Assembly (NCBI GenBank): GCA_963770245.1
Contig: CAVYOX010000011.1
Coordinates: forward strand, 62,001-126,000
DNA: 64,000 bases
Reading direction: 5' to 3'
Origin: PALSA-270 sp963770245
Lineage (GTDB): Bacteria; Acidobacteriota; Terriglobia; Terriglobales; Acidobacteriaceae
The notes below the pieces were generated by a model. That model was not told the origin of the DNA and searched no databases. It saw nothing but the letters and a program-made list of their open reading frames with translations. Positions within the stretch are counted from its first letter, which is position 1; each line of letters opens with the position of its first letter. Shown one piece after another: positions 55,701-64,000 of this stretch. Both the position numbers and the translations under genes were made by a program.

Positions 55701-56891
55701 ATGAACCATCCGTCGCGAACCGTCTCGTCGCCGCGTGTCATTAATATCGAGGACCTACGCCGCCTAGCCCGGAGTCGGCTGCCGAAGGTCGTGTTCGATT
55801 ACGTAGACGGAGGCGCGGAAGGCGAAGTTACGTTGCGGGCAAACTGCAGCGCGTTTGACGCCGTTACATTGCGTCCACGGCATGCGGTCGCAGTGCCCCA
55901 GTGTGACCTGCACACGCCAGTATTGGGCTTTGACCTGTCCATTCCTGTTTTGCTCGCGCCAGTCGGTTACAGCAGACTGATGCATCCGAGGGGCGAGGTG
56001 GGTGCGGCTGCGGCTGCGGGGGCGGCGGGCACAGCGTACATTCTCTCAACCATTTCCGGGCATCGGTTAGAAGACGTGAAGGCCGCGTCGTCTGGGCCGG
56101 TGTGGTATCAGCTTTATTTGCTGGGCGGGCGAGCCGCTGCTGAGGCCTCGATTGAACGGGCCCGGGTGGCGGGTTTTTCCGCGCTGGTGGTCACAATCGA
56201 CACCGCGGTTGCGGGGTTGAGGGAGCGAGACTTCCGCAATGGCATGAAGGAATTGATGAGCGGCAGTCTGTTGTCCAAGTTCCCGTTCCTGCCGCAACTG
56301 TTAGCGCGTCCAGCATGGTTGGCGGCCTTTCTGCTGGATGGGGGTGTGCCTCCGCTTCCGAATGTCGTGATTCCCGGACAAGGACCAATGCCGCTCATCG
56401 ACGTTGCGGTGGCTCTGGCTCGTGCCGCGGTCACCTGGGATGACCTGCGATGGATCGGCGAAGTCTGGCGTGGCCCGATCGTTGTCAAAGGAGTTCTCAC
56501 CGGAGAAGATGCCCGCAAGGCCGTCGATCATGGGGCTGCGGCTGTGGTGGTTTCAAATCATGGCGGACGCCAACTGGATCACGTTTCGCCTAGCTTGCGA
56601 GCGCTGCCGGAGGTGGTGAGCGCTGTCGATGGCCGGACCGAGATCCTCATGGACGGCGGCATTCGCCGTGGTGCCGATGTAATCAAAGCAATCTGCCTGG
56701 GAGCCCGGGCTGTACTGATCGGACGCGCCTACGCGTATGGACTTGCCGCTGCCGGTGACGCCGGCGTCGCACGGGCGCTCGAGATCTTGCGGACGGATCT
56801 GGAACGAACCCTTAAGCTGCTGGGTTGCGCATCGGTAGCTGCCTTGGACCGTTCCTATGTCCAAGTCTCGGCGAGTTGGCAGGCAGACTGA
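55701..56891 (+). CDS. FMN-dependent alpha-hydroxy-acid oxidase, possibly L-lactate oxidase/dehydrogenase
   Basis: The 396-residue TIM-barrel flavoprotein has the alpha-hydroxy-acid oxidase signatures: FDYVDGGAEGEVTLR near the start, LAPVGYSRLMHPRGE, and the catalytic SNHGGRQLDH followed by DGGIRRGADVIKAICLGARA. Members oxidise glycolate, lactate or related 2-hydroxy acids. In this island the RhaW half of the aldolase fusion makes L-lactate, so conversion of L-lactate to pyruvate is a coherent role; this is inference from context. A GTG at 55686 is an alternative start. No signal peptide, so cytoplasmic or membrane-associated. Confidence 0.85.
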   Translation: MNHPSRTVSSPRVINIEDLRRLARSRLPKVVFDYVDGGAEGEVTLRANCSAFDAVTLRPRHAVAVPQCDLHTPVLGFDLSIPVLLAPVGYSRLMHPRGEVGAAAAAGAAGTAYILSTISGHRLEDVKAASSGPVWYQLYLLGGRAAAEASIERARVAGFSALVVTIDTAVAGLRERDFRNGMKELMSGSLLSKFPFLPQLLARPAWLAAFLLDGGVPPLPNVVIPGQGPMPLIDVAVALARAAVTWDDLRWIGEVWRGPIVVKGVLTGEDARKAVDHGAAAVVVSNHGGRQLDHVSPSLRALPEVVSAVDGRTEILMDGGIRRGADVIKAICLGARAVLIGRAYAYGLAAAGDAGVARALEILRTDLERTLKLLGCASVAALDRSYVQVSASWQAD

Positions 56892-56964
56892 AAGTTCAGC
56901 CCGGGCCTGCCTGGAATCAGCTGGTTCGTGCTTTCGGGAGCAATGCCGCTGCGATTGTCTAACC

Positions 56965-58500
56965 TCACGGTTTCGCGATCATCGACGCCGCCGACGGTAG
57001 TTGCGACGCGTCCCACCCGCCGCCCAACGCCTCGATGAGCTGTACGCTTGATGTCATCCGCTCCATCTTCAGGTTGACCGTGGTCTGCTGGTTACTCAAC
57101 AAGGCGGTTTGCGCTGTGATGACGTTCAGATAGGGGTCAAGTCCCAGGCGGTAGCGATCGGTGGCGATCTTCAAGTTCCTCTGCGCTGATGTCACCGCTT
57201 CATCCTGTTCTTGCACCTCCTGCGACAGGATGCGCAGGGATGCAAGGTTGTCTTCCACCTGCTGGAATGCCGTCAATACGTCTTGGCGATAGTTCGCGAT
57301 CGTTTCTTCATAGTTCGCCCGGAACTGCTGCATCGTTGCCCGCCGTAGTCCTCCGTCAAAAAGTGTTTCGCTCATTTGCGGACCCGCGGAAAAGAAGCGG
57401 CTTGGCCATGTAAACAGCTTCGCGATCGAGGAACTCTCAAGGCCGGCCGAGGCGCTCAAGGTGAGGGAGGGAAAATAAGCTGCTCGCGCCACTCCGATCT
57501 GCGCATTGGCCTGGGCCATGCTGCGCTCACCAGCAGCGACATCCGGCCGTCTTTCAAGAAGCTGGGAAGGAACGCCCGCGGGAATGTCCGTAGGATTCGC
57601 ATTCAGTGGTTCGACGGGAATCGAAAATGAGGAAGCGGGCTTACCCACCAAGACGGCTATCGCGTGCTCATACTGGGCTCGCAGGATTCCGAGGTTGGTA
57701 TCCTGCGCTTTCGCAGTGTCCAGTTGGGTCTCGGCTTGGGCGACCGATTCGTCAGAGTCAATGCCGGTCTGGTAGAGCGCTCGGGTTAGATCGAGCGATT
57801 CCTGATATGCCTTTACTGTTTGATCGAGCAACTGTTTCTGCCCGTCCTGCGCGCGAATTTGAAAATAATCGACTGCCACCTCGGCCTGGGCGGTGAGGCG
57901 AACATTTTGCAGGTCCGCGGCCGATGCCTGGGCAGCGTAAACATTTGCTTTCACCTGATTTCGAATTTTCCCCCACAGGTCAACTTGATAGGAGGCGTCG
58001 AACGGCAAGATATAGTCGGCAAATGTCCCGACCGGGGTCTGCGTTGTACCCGTCCCTGCAGTCGTGCCCGTGGCTGGGGCGTTTGCCCGAAGGGTGGACG
58101 ACGGATGCTCCCAAGTCGCGCCGGGACCCACCGTCACGGTTGGAAAGAGCTGGGCGCGAGCCTCCTTGACCATCGCGCGGGCTACCAGGAAACTAGCGGC
58201 GGCGGCGGCGATGTTTTGGTTGGAGACGTTCACCTGCTCTTCGAGGGAGTTCAACTGGGGATCAGCAAATGCTTCCCACCATTTGCCGCGCAGCGAGGTA
58301 TCTTGCGGCTGGGCTACTTTCCAACCATCCAGTTCCTTGTACGCTGGGGGAGTATCCACGGGCGCGCGGTGGTATTTCGGTCCGACAACACATCCGTCGA
58401 GGAGCCATAAGACAGCCATTCCGGCCGCCAGTGCGGTGAATCCTACTCCAGGGAAAAAGCGCGCTTTCCCCGCCTTCCCGAATTCGCCATGGGTTTGCAT
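56965..58500 (-). CDS. RND efflux outer-membrane factor (NodT/OprM family)
   Basis: The 511-residue lipoprotein channel has a lipobox (VLWLLDGC, Cys near residue 37), CVVGPKYHRAPVDTPPAY and two outer-membrane-efflux repeats with LLERRPDVAAGERSMAQANA and DGGLRRATMQQFR. I chose the ATG at 58500 because it stands one base after the stop of the pump gene, showing a tight operon. It would form the tunnel across the outer membrane for the two pumps upstream. Substrate of the system is not evident. Confidence 0.92.
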   Translation of the reverse strand: MQTHGEFGKAGKARFFPGVGFTALAAGMAVLWLLDGCVVGPKYHRAPVDTPPAYKELDGWKVAQPQDTSLRGKWWEAFADPQLNSLEEQVNVSNQNIAAAAASFLVARAMVKEARAQLFPTVTVGPGATWEHPSSTLRANAPATGTTAGTGTTQTPVGTFADYILPFDASYQVDLWGKIRNQVKANVYAAQASAADLQNVRLTAQAEVAVDYFQIRAQDGQKQLLDQTVKAYQESLDLTRALYQTGIDSDESVAQAETQLDTAKAQDTNLGILRAQYEHAIAVLVGKPASSFSIPVEPLNANPTDIPAGVPSQLLERRPDVAAGERSMAQANAQIGVARAAYFPSLTLSASAGLESSSIAKLFTWPSRFFSAGPQMSETLFDGGLRRATMQQFRANYEETIANYRQDVLTAFQQVEDNLASLRILSQEVQEQDEAVTSAQRNLKIATDRYRLGLDPYLNVITAQTALLSNQQTTVNLKMERMTSSVQLIEALGGGWDASQLPSAASMIAKP

Positions 58501-58501
58501 C

Positions 58502-61500
58502 TCAGTTGGCCTCCGGAACTTGTGCCTGCCCCGCACCTTGAGGGACGATCTGCCGTTTCCCCCCCATGCGCAGTCGCAGGCGATCAAAAGTCAGGTAGAC
58601 GACCGGTGTCGTATAGAGCGTAAGCAACTGACTCATGATCAACCCTCCCACAATCGTGATGCCAAGCGGGCGGCGCAGCTCCGATCCTGTGCCCGTTCCG
58701 AGCGCCAACGGCAAAGCGCCAAATAAGGCGGCCATCGTGGTCATCAGGATCGGACGAAAACGCAGCATGCAGGCCTCGAAGATTGCATCCGCTGTGCTTT
58801 TCCCTTCCTGACGCTCAGCCTGGAGAGCGAAGTCGATCATCATGATGGCGTTCTTTTTTACGATTCCGATCAATAACACAATGCCGATGATCGAGATGAT
58901 ATTCAGGTCCTCTTTGAAGAGCATCAGTGCGAGCATCGCGCCTACGCTGGCAGGCGGCAGGCTGGAGATAATCGTCAGTGGATGTACGAGGCTTTCATAC
59001 AAAATCCCCAAAACGATGTACACAGCCAGTAGCGCGGTCAGCACTAGCACAGGCTCAGTGCTCAGTGATTGCTGATAGGCCTGCAGTGTGCCCGAAAAAA
59101 AACCTTGAATCGTGGCCGGTGTGCCCAGCCGCTGTTGCATCTGGTCAATGCGCAAAGTGGCATCGCTCAGAGACAATCCCTCAGCCAGGTTGAACGACGC
59201 GGTGACCGAGGGAAATAAGCCCGTATGGTTGACGGCCAGTGGCGTTGTGCTAGCCTGGTTCTTGGCCACGGTGAGCAGCGGAATGCTCCCGCCGCCGGAA
59301 GTATGAAGGTAGATGTCTTTCAATCCTGCGGGAGTCTGCCAATACTGAGGAGCAACTTCCAATATTACGTAGTACTGATTGAGCTGCGTATAGATTAGGG
59401 ACACCTCCGATTGGCCGAAGGCGCTGTATAACGCTGCGTCCAGCGATTGTACGGTAAGGCCGAGCTTGGCCGCCGTGACGCGGTCATAACTGATCATTTC
59501 GTCAAGCCCGCCATTCTGCTGATCGGAACTCACGTCCTGGAAGCCGGGCAAACCCTTCATCTGCTTCAGCAGGATGGGTCCCCATTTGGAAAGATCCTGC
59601 ACATTGTCAGATTGAATCGTGTACTGATATTCCGCATTGCCCGACCGGCCACCGATGCGGAGATCTTGCGCGGCTTGGAGGAATGTAGAGGCCACAGGCA
59701 TGCGGTTCAATTTGGACCGTAGTCGGGCGATGATCTCCGTGGCGCTCACCTTGCGTACCGCGAGTGGTTTCAGCGCAATATAGATGTGGCCGGTGTTGGT
59801 TGCTCCACCGCCGCCGGTGAAGGCGATCACATTGTCCACTGCGGGATCATTTTTAATCACGGCTACGATCTGCTGCGTGGAGCTGTCCATCGCCGGAAAG
59901 GATGCGTCCTGCGGTCCCTGCACTCCACCGGTGATCGCTCCGGTGTCCTGTTCCGGGAAAAAGCCCTTGGGTATCTCGATGATCAGCGCCACGTTGAGCG
60001 CAATGGTGAGCAATAGCACGACGAGCGTAAGGGTCGGATTGTCCAGCACCCAGTGCAAACTGCGCCGATACAAGGACAGCAGCCAGTCAAACGCTTTCTC
60101 GCTGGCCAAGTAGATGCGGCCGTGCTTTTCCGTGCGCTCGTTCTTTAACAGGTAGGCACACATCATCGGCGTCGTAGTCAGCGAAATAATCATGGACACC
60201 ACGATGGCGGCCGAGAGAGTAACGGCGAACTCACGAAAGAGACGACCAACGATTCCGCCCATCAGCAGGAGAGGAATAAAAACCGCAACCAAGGAAATGC
60301 TGATGGAAAACACGGTGAAACCGATCTCCTCTGCCCCCTTCAGTGCCGCGGGAAAGGGCTTCATACCGCTTTCCAGGTGACGCGCGACATTTTCCATTAC
60401 GACAATGGCGTCATCTACCACAAAGCCGGTGGAAATGGTCAGAGCCATCAGCGAAAGGTTGTCAAGGCTATATCCGAAGAAATACATCACCGCGAACGTG
60501 CCGAGAAGCGAGACCGGAACCGCGACACCGGGAATGAATGTGGCGCGGACGTTGCGTAGAAAGACAAAGACTACGACGATGACCAAAACGATCGAAATGA
60601 TCAGCGTCGTCTCAACGTCATTGATCGAGGCACGAATCGTCGTGGTGCGATCGAGGACGACGGTCACATCGATCCCGAGTGGGATGGCTGCCTTGATAAA
60701 TGGAAGCTGCGCTCGAATGTTGTCGACGGTGTTGATGATGTTGGCGCCAGGCTGCCGGAAGATGATCAGCGTCGCCGCACGCTTGCCGTTCAAATAGCCG
60801 GCAGCGCGGATGTTCTGCACGGAGTCAGTCACTTGCGCGACATCAGACAGGCGGACGGCGTTACCGTTGCTGTAGCCAACGATGAGCGGTTTGTAATCCG
60901 CTGCGTGGGAGATTTGGTCGTTGGCCAGGATGTCTGCGGTCACACCGCCATCCACCACCTGTCCTTTCGGCAGGTCGGCGTTCTGCAGGCTCAGAGCGGA
61001 TTGCAGATTCGCCAGGGACAATCCGTAGCTCGCCAGTTGCGTGGGGTTTGCGTCAACCCGCACCGAGGGCAACGCCCCGCCTCCGGCACTGACCTGCCCG
61101 ACCCCCTGGATCTGCGACAACTTCTGCAGGAGGACGGTAGAAGCCTCGTCATACAACTCAGCCGGGCCGTATTTGTCCGAGGTTAGACCAAGGATCATGA
61201 TCGGCGCATCCGCCGGATTCACCTTGCGATAAGTCGGATTTCCTGGAAGATTGGCCGGCAAATAGGACCGCGCGCCATTGATGGCGGCCTCCACATCGCG
61301 TGCCGCACCATCAATGTCGCGGCTGAGCTCAAATTGAATCGTGATCGATGTGCTGCCGAGCGAGCTTGCGGAGGTCATCTCCGTCACGCCCGCGATATGG
61401 CCGAATTGCCGCTCCAGAGGGGTGGCAACCGAAGATGCCATAATGTCGGCGCTGCCTCCAGGCAAGCTGGCGCTGACGGAAATCGTCGGAAAGTCCACCT

Positions 61501-61615
61501 GGGGCAGAGGCGACACCGGTAGCACCTCGAAAGCAATCGCCCCGGCAATTGCAATCCCCACCGTAAGCAACGTTGTCGCTACTGGCCGGTGAATGAAAGG
61601 TGCGGAGATGTTCAT
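58502..61615 (-). CDS. RND (HAE1) efflux pump, MdtC-like
   Basis: The 1,037-residue inner-membrane pump begins with the amphipathic MNISAPFIHRPVATTLLTVG and carries the periplasmic porter domains and twelve membrane segments expected for HAE1 pumps, with typical GFFPEQDTG and LSLMALTISTGFVVDDAIVV, where the Asp-Asp pair is the proton-relay site. Its start overlaps the stop of the upstream pump gene by ATGA. Together with that gene it forms an MdtBC-like heteromeric pair. Substrates of such pairs include bile salts, novobiocin and metal siderophores in other bacteria; here unknown. Confidence 0.93.
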   Translation of the reverse strand: MNISAPFIHRPVATTLLTVGIAIAGAIAFEVLPVSPLPQVDFPTISVSASLPGGSADIMASSVATPLERQFGHIAGVTEMTSASSLGSTSITIQFELSRDIDGAARDVEAAINGARSYLPANLPGNPTYRKVNPADAPIMILGLTSDKYGPAELYDEASTVLLQKLSQIQGVGQVSAGGGALPSVRVDANPTQLASYGLSLANLQSALSLQNADLPKGQVVDGGVTADILANDQISHAADYKPLIVGYSNGNAVRLSDVAQVTDSVQNIRAAGYLNGKRAATLIIFRQPGANIINTVDNIRAQLPFIKAAIPLGIDVTVVLDRTTTIRASINDVETTLIISIVLVIVVVFVFLRNVRATFIPGVAVPVSLLGTFAVMYFFGYSLDNLSLMALTISTGFVVDDAIVVMENVARHLESGMKPFPAALKGAEEIGFTVFSISISLVAVFIPLLLMGGIVGRLFREFAVTLSAAIVVSMIISLTTTPMMCAYLLKNERTEKHGRIYLASEKAFDWLLSLYRRSLHWVLDNPTLTLVVLLLTIALNVALIIEIPKGFFPEQDTGAITGGVQGPQDASFPAMDSSTQQIVAVIKNDPAVDNVIAFTGGGGATNTGHIYIALKPLAVRKVSATEIIARLRSKLNRMPVASTFLQAAQDLRIGGRSGNAEYQYTIQSDNVQDLSKWGPILLKQMKGLPGFQDVSSDQQNGGLDEMISYDRVTAAKLGLTVQSLDAALYSAFGQSEVSLIYTQLNQYYVILEVAPQYWQTPAGLKDIYLHTSGGGSIPLLTVAKNQASTTPLAVNHTGLFPSVTASFNLAEGLSLSDATLRIDQMQQRLGTPATIQGFFSGTLQAYQQSLSTEPVLVLTALLAVYIVLGILYESLVHPLTIISSLPPASVGAMLALMLFKEDLNIISIIGIVLLIGIVKKNAIMMIDFALQAERQEGKSTADAIFEACMLRFRPILMTTMAALFGALPLALGTGTGSELRRPLGITIVGGLIMSQLLTLYTTPVVYLTFDRLRLRMGGKRQIVPQGAGQAQVPEAN

Positions 61616-64000
61616 GCGGGTTCCGCCGGTTGCGGCTGGTTTCCGGTTTCGGGCTGCCTCGCTTTGTGCCCGAAGCGCTGCGCCAGATTGTCAAAAAAAA
61701 TGTATATGACGGGTGTGGTGTAGAGCGTCAGCGCTTGGCTCAGCAGTAGCCCACCCACCATGGCGATGCCCAGTGGCCGGCGTATTTCAGAACCAATACC
61801 CGTCCCCAGCGCCAGCGGCAAGCCAGCCAACAAGGCGGCCATCGTGGTCATCATGATGGGGCGAAAGCGGAGCAGACAGGCCTCGTAAATAGCATCCGTC
61901 GCGTTTTTTCCGTGATTCCGCTCGGCATCCAGCGCGAAGTCAACCATCATGATGCCGTTTTTCTTCACGATACCGATGAGCAGGATGATGCCGATAAGGG
62001 CGACCACGCTCAAATCCTGGCCGAACAGAATCAGTGCGAGCAAAGCGCCAACGCCGGCTGATGGCAGCGTCGAGAGAATCGTGATCGGGTGGACAAAGCT
62101 CTCATACAGAACCCCCAGCACGATATACACGGCGACTAGAGCGGCAAGAATCAACAGCGGCTCATTCGACAGTGAATTGGTGAATGATGCCGCTGTGCCT
62201 TGAAAACTTGCCTGCAGGCTGGGCGGCATGTGCATTTCTTTCTGCACTTTGTCGACCGAGGAGATGGCGTCTCCCAGGGCGGCGTTGCGCGCAAGATTGA
62301 ACGACACTGTGATCGCCGGGAATTGACCTTGATGGGTAATGGAGAGTGGTTCTGTGGCCTTTTCAAAGTGAGAAAAAGCGCTGAGCGGTACCGCATTGCT
62401 GGTGGCGGAACTGGTATTGCCAGCGGAAGTCGCTCCTTTGCCGGATGTCGAAGTAGGCACTCTCGCTGAAAGCGCATTGGCGGGAGGAGTCAGCGTATTG
62501 GCCGACGCTGTATAGAGTGCTGAAGTCGTGAGTGCATTGGAACCCGCGGCAGACGATCCCGAGGATGCGAAGGAGGAAGAGGCTCCCGCGCCGCTGGTGC
62601 CGGAAGAGGCGTTCGATTGAATGTAAAGATGATTCAGCTTGTTTGGATCTTGCTGAAACTGGGGATCACTCTCAAGAACAACGTGGTATTGATTGACCTG
62701 GGTGTACATCGTGTTGATCTGCCGCTGTCCGAAGGCGTCATAGAGTGTGTTGTCAATGGTCGAGGGCGCGATACCAAGTCGCGACGCGCTGATCCGATCG
62801 ATCACCAGAGACACGGCAAGCCCGCCAGTTTGTTGATCGGTGGCGACATCTTCCAGTTCTGGTAACTGCTTCAGCCGGTCGACGAAACGGTTCGTCCACT
62901 CATTCAATTCATTCACATCTGGATCCTCGAGCGTGTACTGGTACTGCGTGCGGCTCACCCGATCATCCACCGTAATGTTCTGCACAGGTTCCATAAAGAG
63001 CTGGATTCCCTGAACCCGCTCGAGTTTTGGCTTGAGCCTGCGGATTACCTCCGAAGCACTGATCTTGCGCTGGTCGAGCGGCTTCAGATTGATCGACATT
63101 CGGCCGCTGTTCGTGGTCGTATTCGTACCATCCGCACCGATGAATGAGGAGAGGCTTTCGACCGCGGGGTCGGCCAGAACTGTCTGTCCGAGCTCCTGCT
63201 GTTTCTCTGCCATGGCACTCGAGGCAATCGTCGGCGGTGCCTGCGAAATGCCCTGGATGACGCCGGTATCCTGCACCGGGAAAAAGCCCTTGGGGATCTC
63301 GATGTAGAGGAAAATCGTAAGCAGTAGCGTGGCCACCGCGACCAAAAGCGTGATCGTCTGGTATTCGAGGACGAACTTCAGGGTCCGGCCATAAAACGCG
63401 ATCATGCGCTCGAAAGCCCGTTCCGAGGCTCGGTACAAACGCCCCTGCTGCTCCTTCGGGTTGTGCCGTAGGATGCGCGCGCTCATCATGGGCGTGAGCG
63501 TAAGGGAAACCACTGCCGAAAAAACGATAGTCACGGCTAGGGTCACGGCGAACTCGCGGAACAGGCGCCCGACCACGTCACCCATGAATAACAATGGAAT
63601 CAATACGGCGATCAGAGAGACCGTCAGCGAGAGGATGGTAAAGCCGATTTGCTCCGCTCCCTTGAGCGCCGCTTCCATCGGTTTCTCGCCCTGTTCGATA
63701 TATCGCGAGATGTTTTCTATCATTACGATGGCATCGTCCACCACGAAACCGGTGGAAATGGTGAGCGACATTAGCGATAAGTTATCCAGGCTGTAACCGA
63801 GGGCATACATGACTGCGAGAGTGCCGACCAGTGACAGCGGCACCGCCACGCTCGGAATGATGGTGGCGTAAAGACTTCGCAAGAACAGAAAGATAACCAT
63901 CACCACCAGTGCGACCGTCAAAAACAATTCAAACTCAACATCGGAAACGGATGCTTCAATCGCGGTTGTGAGATCGGTGAGCGTGGTCACCTGAATCCCT
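61612..64000 (-). CDS. RND (HAE1) efflux pump, MdtB-like, 5' end cut off by the window
   Basis: The frame is open to the right edge (GIQVTTLTDLTTAIEASV), so about the first third of the protein lies outside. The visible part holds the LSLMSLTISTGFVVDDAIVM proton-relay segment, GFFPVQDTG and the C-terminal membrane bundle. A low-complexity Ser/Ala/Thr/Gly stretch of about 75 residues (about 62392-62613) interrupts the second periplasmic part between YIQSNAS and VPLSAFSHFE; homologues I recall have only a short loop there. Overlaps the next pump gene by 4 bases. The periplasmic adaptor gene is expected just beyond the window. Confidence 0.92.
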   Translation of the reverse strand, partial: GIQVTTLTDLTTAIEASVSDVEFELFLTVALVVMVIFLFLRSLYATIIPSVAVPLSLVGTLAVMYALGYSLDNLSLMSLTISTGFVVDDAIVMIENISRYIEQGEKPMEAALKGAEQIGFTILSLTVSLIAVLIPLLFMGDVVGRLFREFAVTLAVTIVFSAVVSLTLTPMMSARILRHNPKEQQGRLYRASERAFERMIAFYGRTLKFVLEYQTITLLVAVATLLLTIFLYIEIPKGFFPVQDTGVIQGISQAPPTIASSAMAEKQQELGQTVLADPAVESLSSFIGADGTNTTTNSGRMSINLKPLDQRKISASEVIRRLKPKLERVQGIQLFMEPVQNITVDDRVSRTQYQYTLEDPDVNELNEWTNRFVDRLKQLPELEDVATDQQTGGLAVSLVIDRISASRLGIAPSTIDNTLYDAFGQRQINTMYTQVNQYHVVLESDPQFQQDPNKLNHLYIQSNASSGTSGAGASSSFASSGSSAAGSNALTTSALYTASANTLTPPANALSARVPTSTSGKGATSAGNTSSATSNAVPLSAFSHFEKATEPLSITHQGQFPAITVSFNLARNAALGDAISSVDKVQKEMHMPPSLQASFQGTAASFTNSLSNEPLLILAALVAVYIVLGVLYESFVHPITILSTLPSAGVGALLALILFGQDLSVVALIGIILLIGIVKKNGIMMVDFALDAERNHGKNATDAIYEACLLRFRPIMMTTMAALLAGLPLALGTGIGSEIRRPLGIAMVGGLLLSQALTLYTTPVIYIFFDNLAQRFGHKARQPETGNQPQPAEPA

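Overview
The window looks like chromosomal DNA of a soil Acidobacteriota (Terriglobia, Koribacter/Sulfotelmatobacter-like). The reasons are the moderately high GC, two very large Oar-like TonB-dependent receptors with carboxypeptidase-regulatory N-termini, three CRTAC1-type (FG-GAP plus ASPIC/UnbV) proteins, several exported TPR proteins, a TonB protein with the long N-terminal extension seen in that phylum, and many secreted glycoside hydrolases. The taxon is inferred from gene content only. I saw no rRNA, tRNA or CRISPR.

Layout. 0-2 kb: the 3' end of a CRTAC1-type gene and a GH63-like glycosidase. 2-10.7 kb (minus strand): a membrane-anchored acidobacterial regulator, a DUF1080 (3-keto-disaccharide hydrolase-like) protein, a GH31 alpha-glycosidase and a TonB-dependent receptor, which together look like a small glycan-utilisation locus. 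10.9-18.3 kb: a redoxin overlapping a cytochrome c/copper monooxygenase-like/TPR fusion, then a CRTAC1 protein divergent from two TPR proteins. 18.5-19.9 kb: a multiheme cytochrome/TPR gene broken by frameshift, deletion and an internal inversion. 20.6-23.3 kb: a metallophosphoesterase and a TonB protein.

23.9-56.9 kb is an L-rhamnose island. Extracellular or periplasmic release is by two GH78 and one GH106 alpha-L-rhamnosidases, with a GH39-like enzyme beside them. A TonB receptor (39.6 kb) would take products across the outer membrane and RhaT (50.3 kb) across the inner membrane. RhaM converts anomers; RhaI, RhaB and a fused RhaD/E-RhaW aldolase-dehydrogenase lead to dihydroxyacetone phosphate and L-lactate. 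An FMN-dependent alpha-hydroxy-acid oxidase at the right end could take lactate to pyruvate. A second isomerase of the L-arabinose/L-fucose type sits in an operon with rhaM and rhaT. The probable regulator is an unusual fusion of an IclR-type winged helix to a periplasmic-binding-protein sugar sensor.

A short element based on CAATAG, often as CAATAG-NN-CAATAG, recurs in front of the rhaD/E-W operon, the isomerase-rhaM-rhaT operon, the GH39 gene, the TonB receptor and GH106, and also near the regulator. In three places a 5'-TCAATAGAGAAACAA core starts exactly 28 bp before a -35 box. I propose this as the operator of the rhamnose regulon. Inside the island, 36.9-39.4 kb is a gene graveyard (rhaT, six-hairpin glycosidase, M48 peptidase and MacB/FtsX remnants, fused transposase fragments), and one rhaM copy carries two compensating frameshifts. 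57-64 kb: an RND efflux system (outer-membrane factor and two MdtB/MdtC-like pumps) that runs off the right edge.
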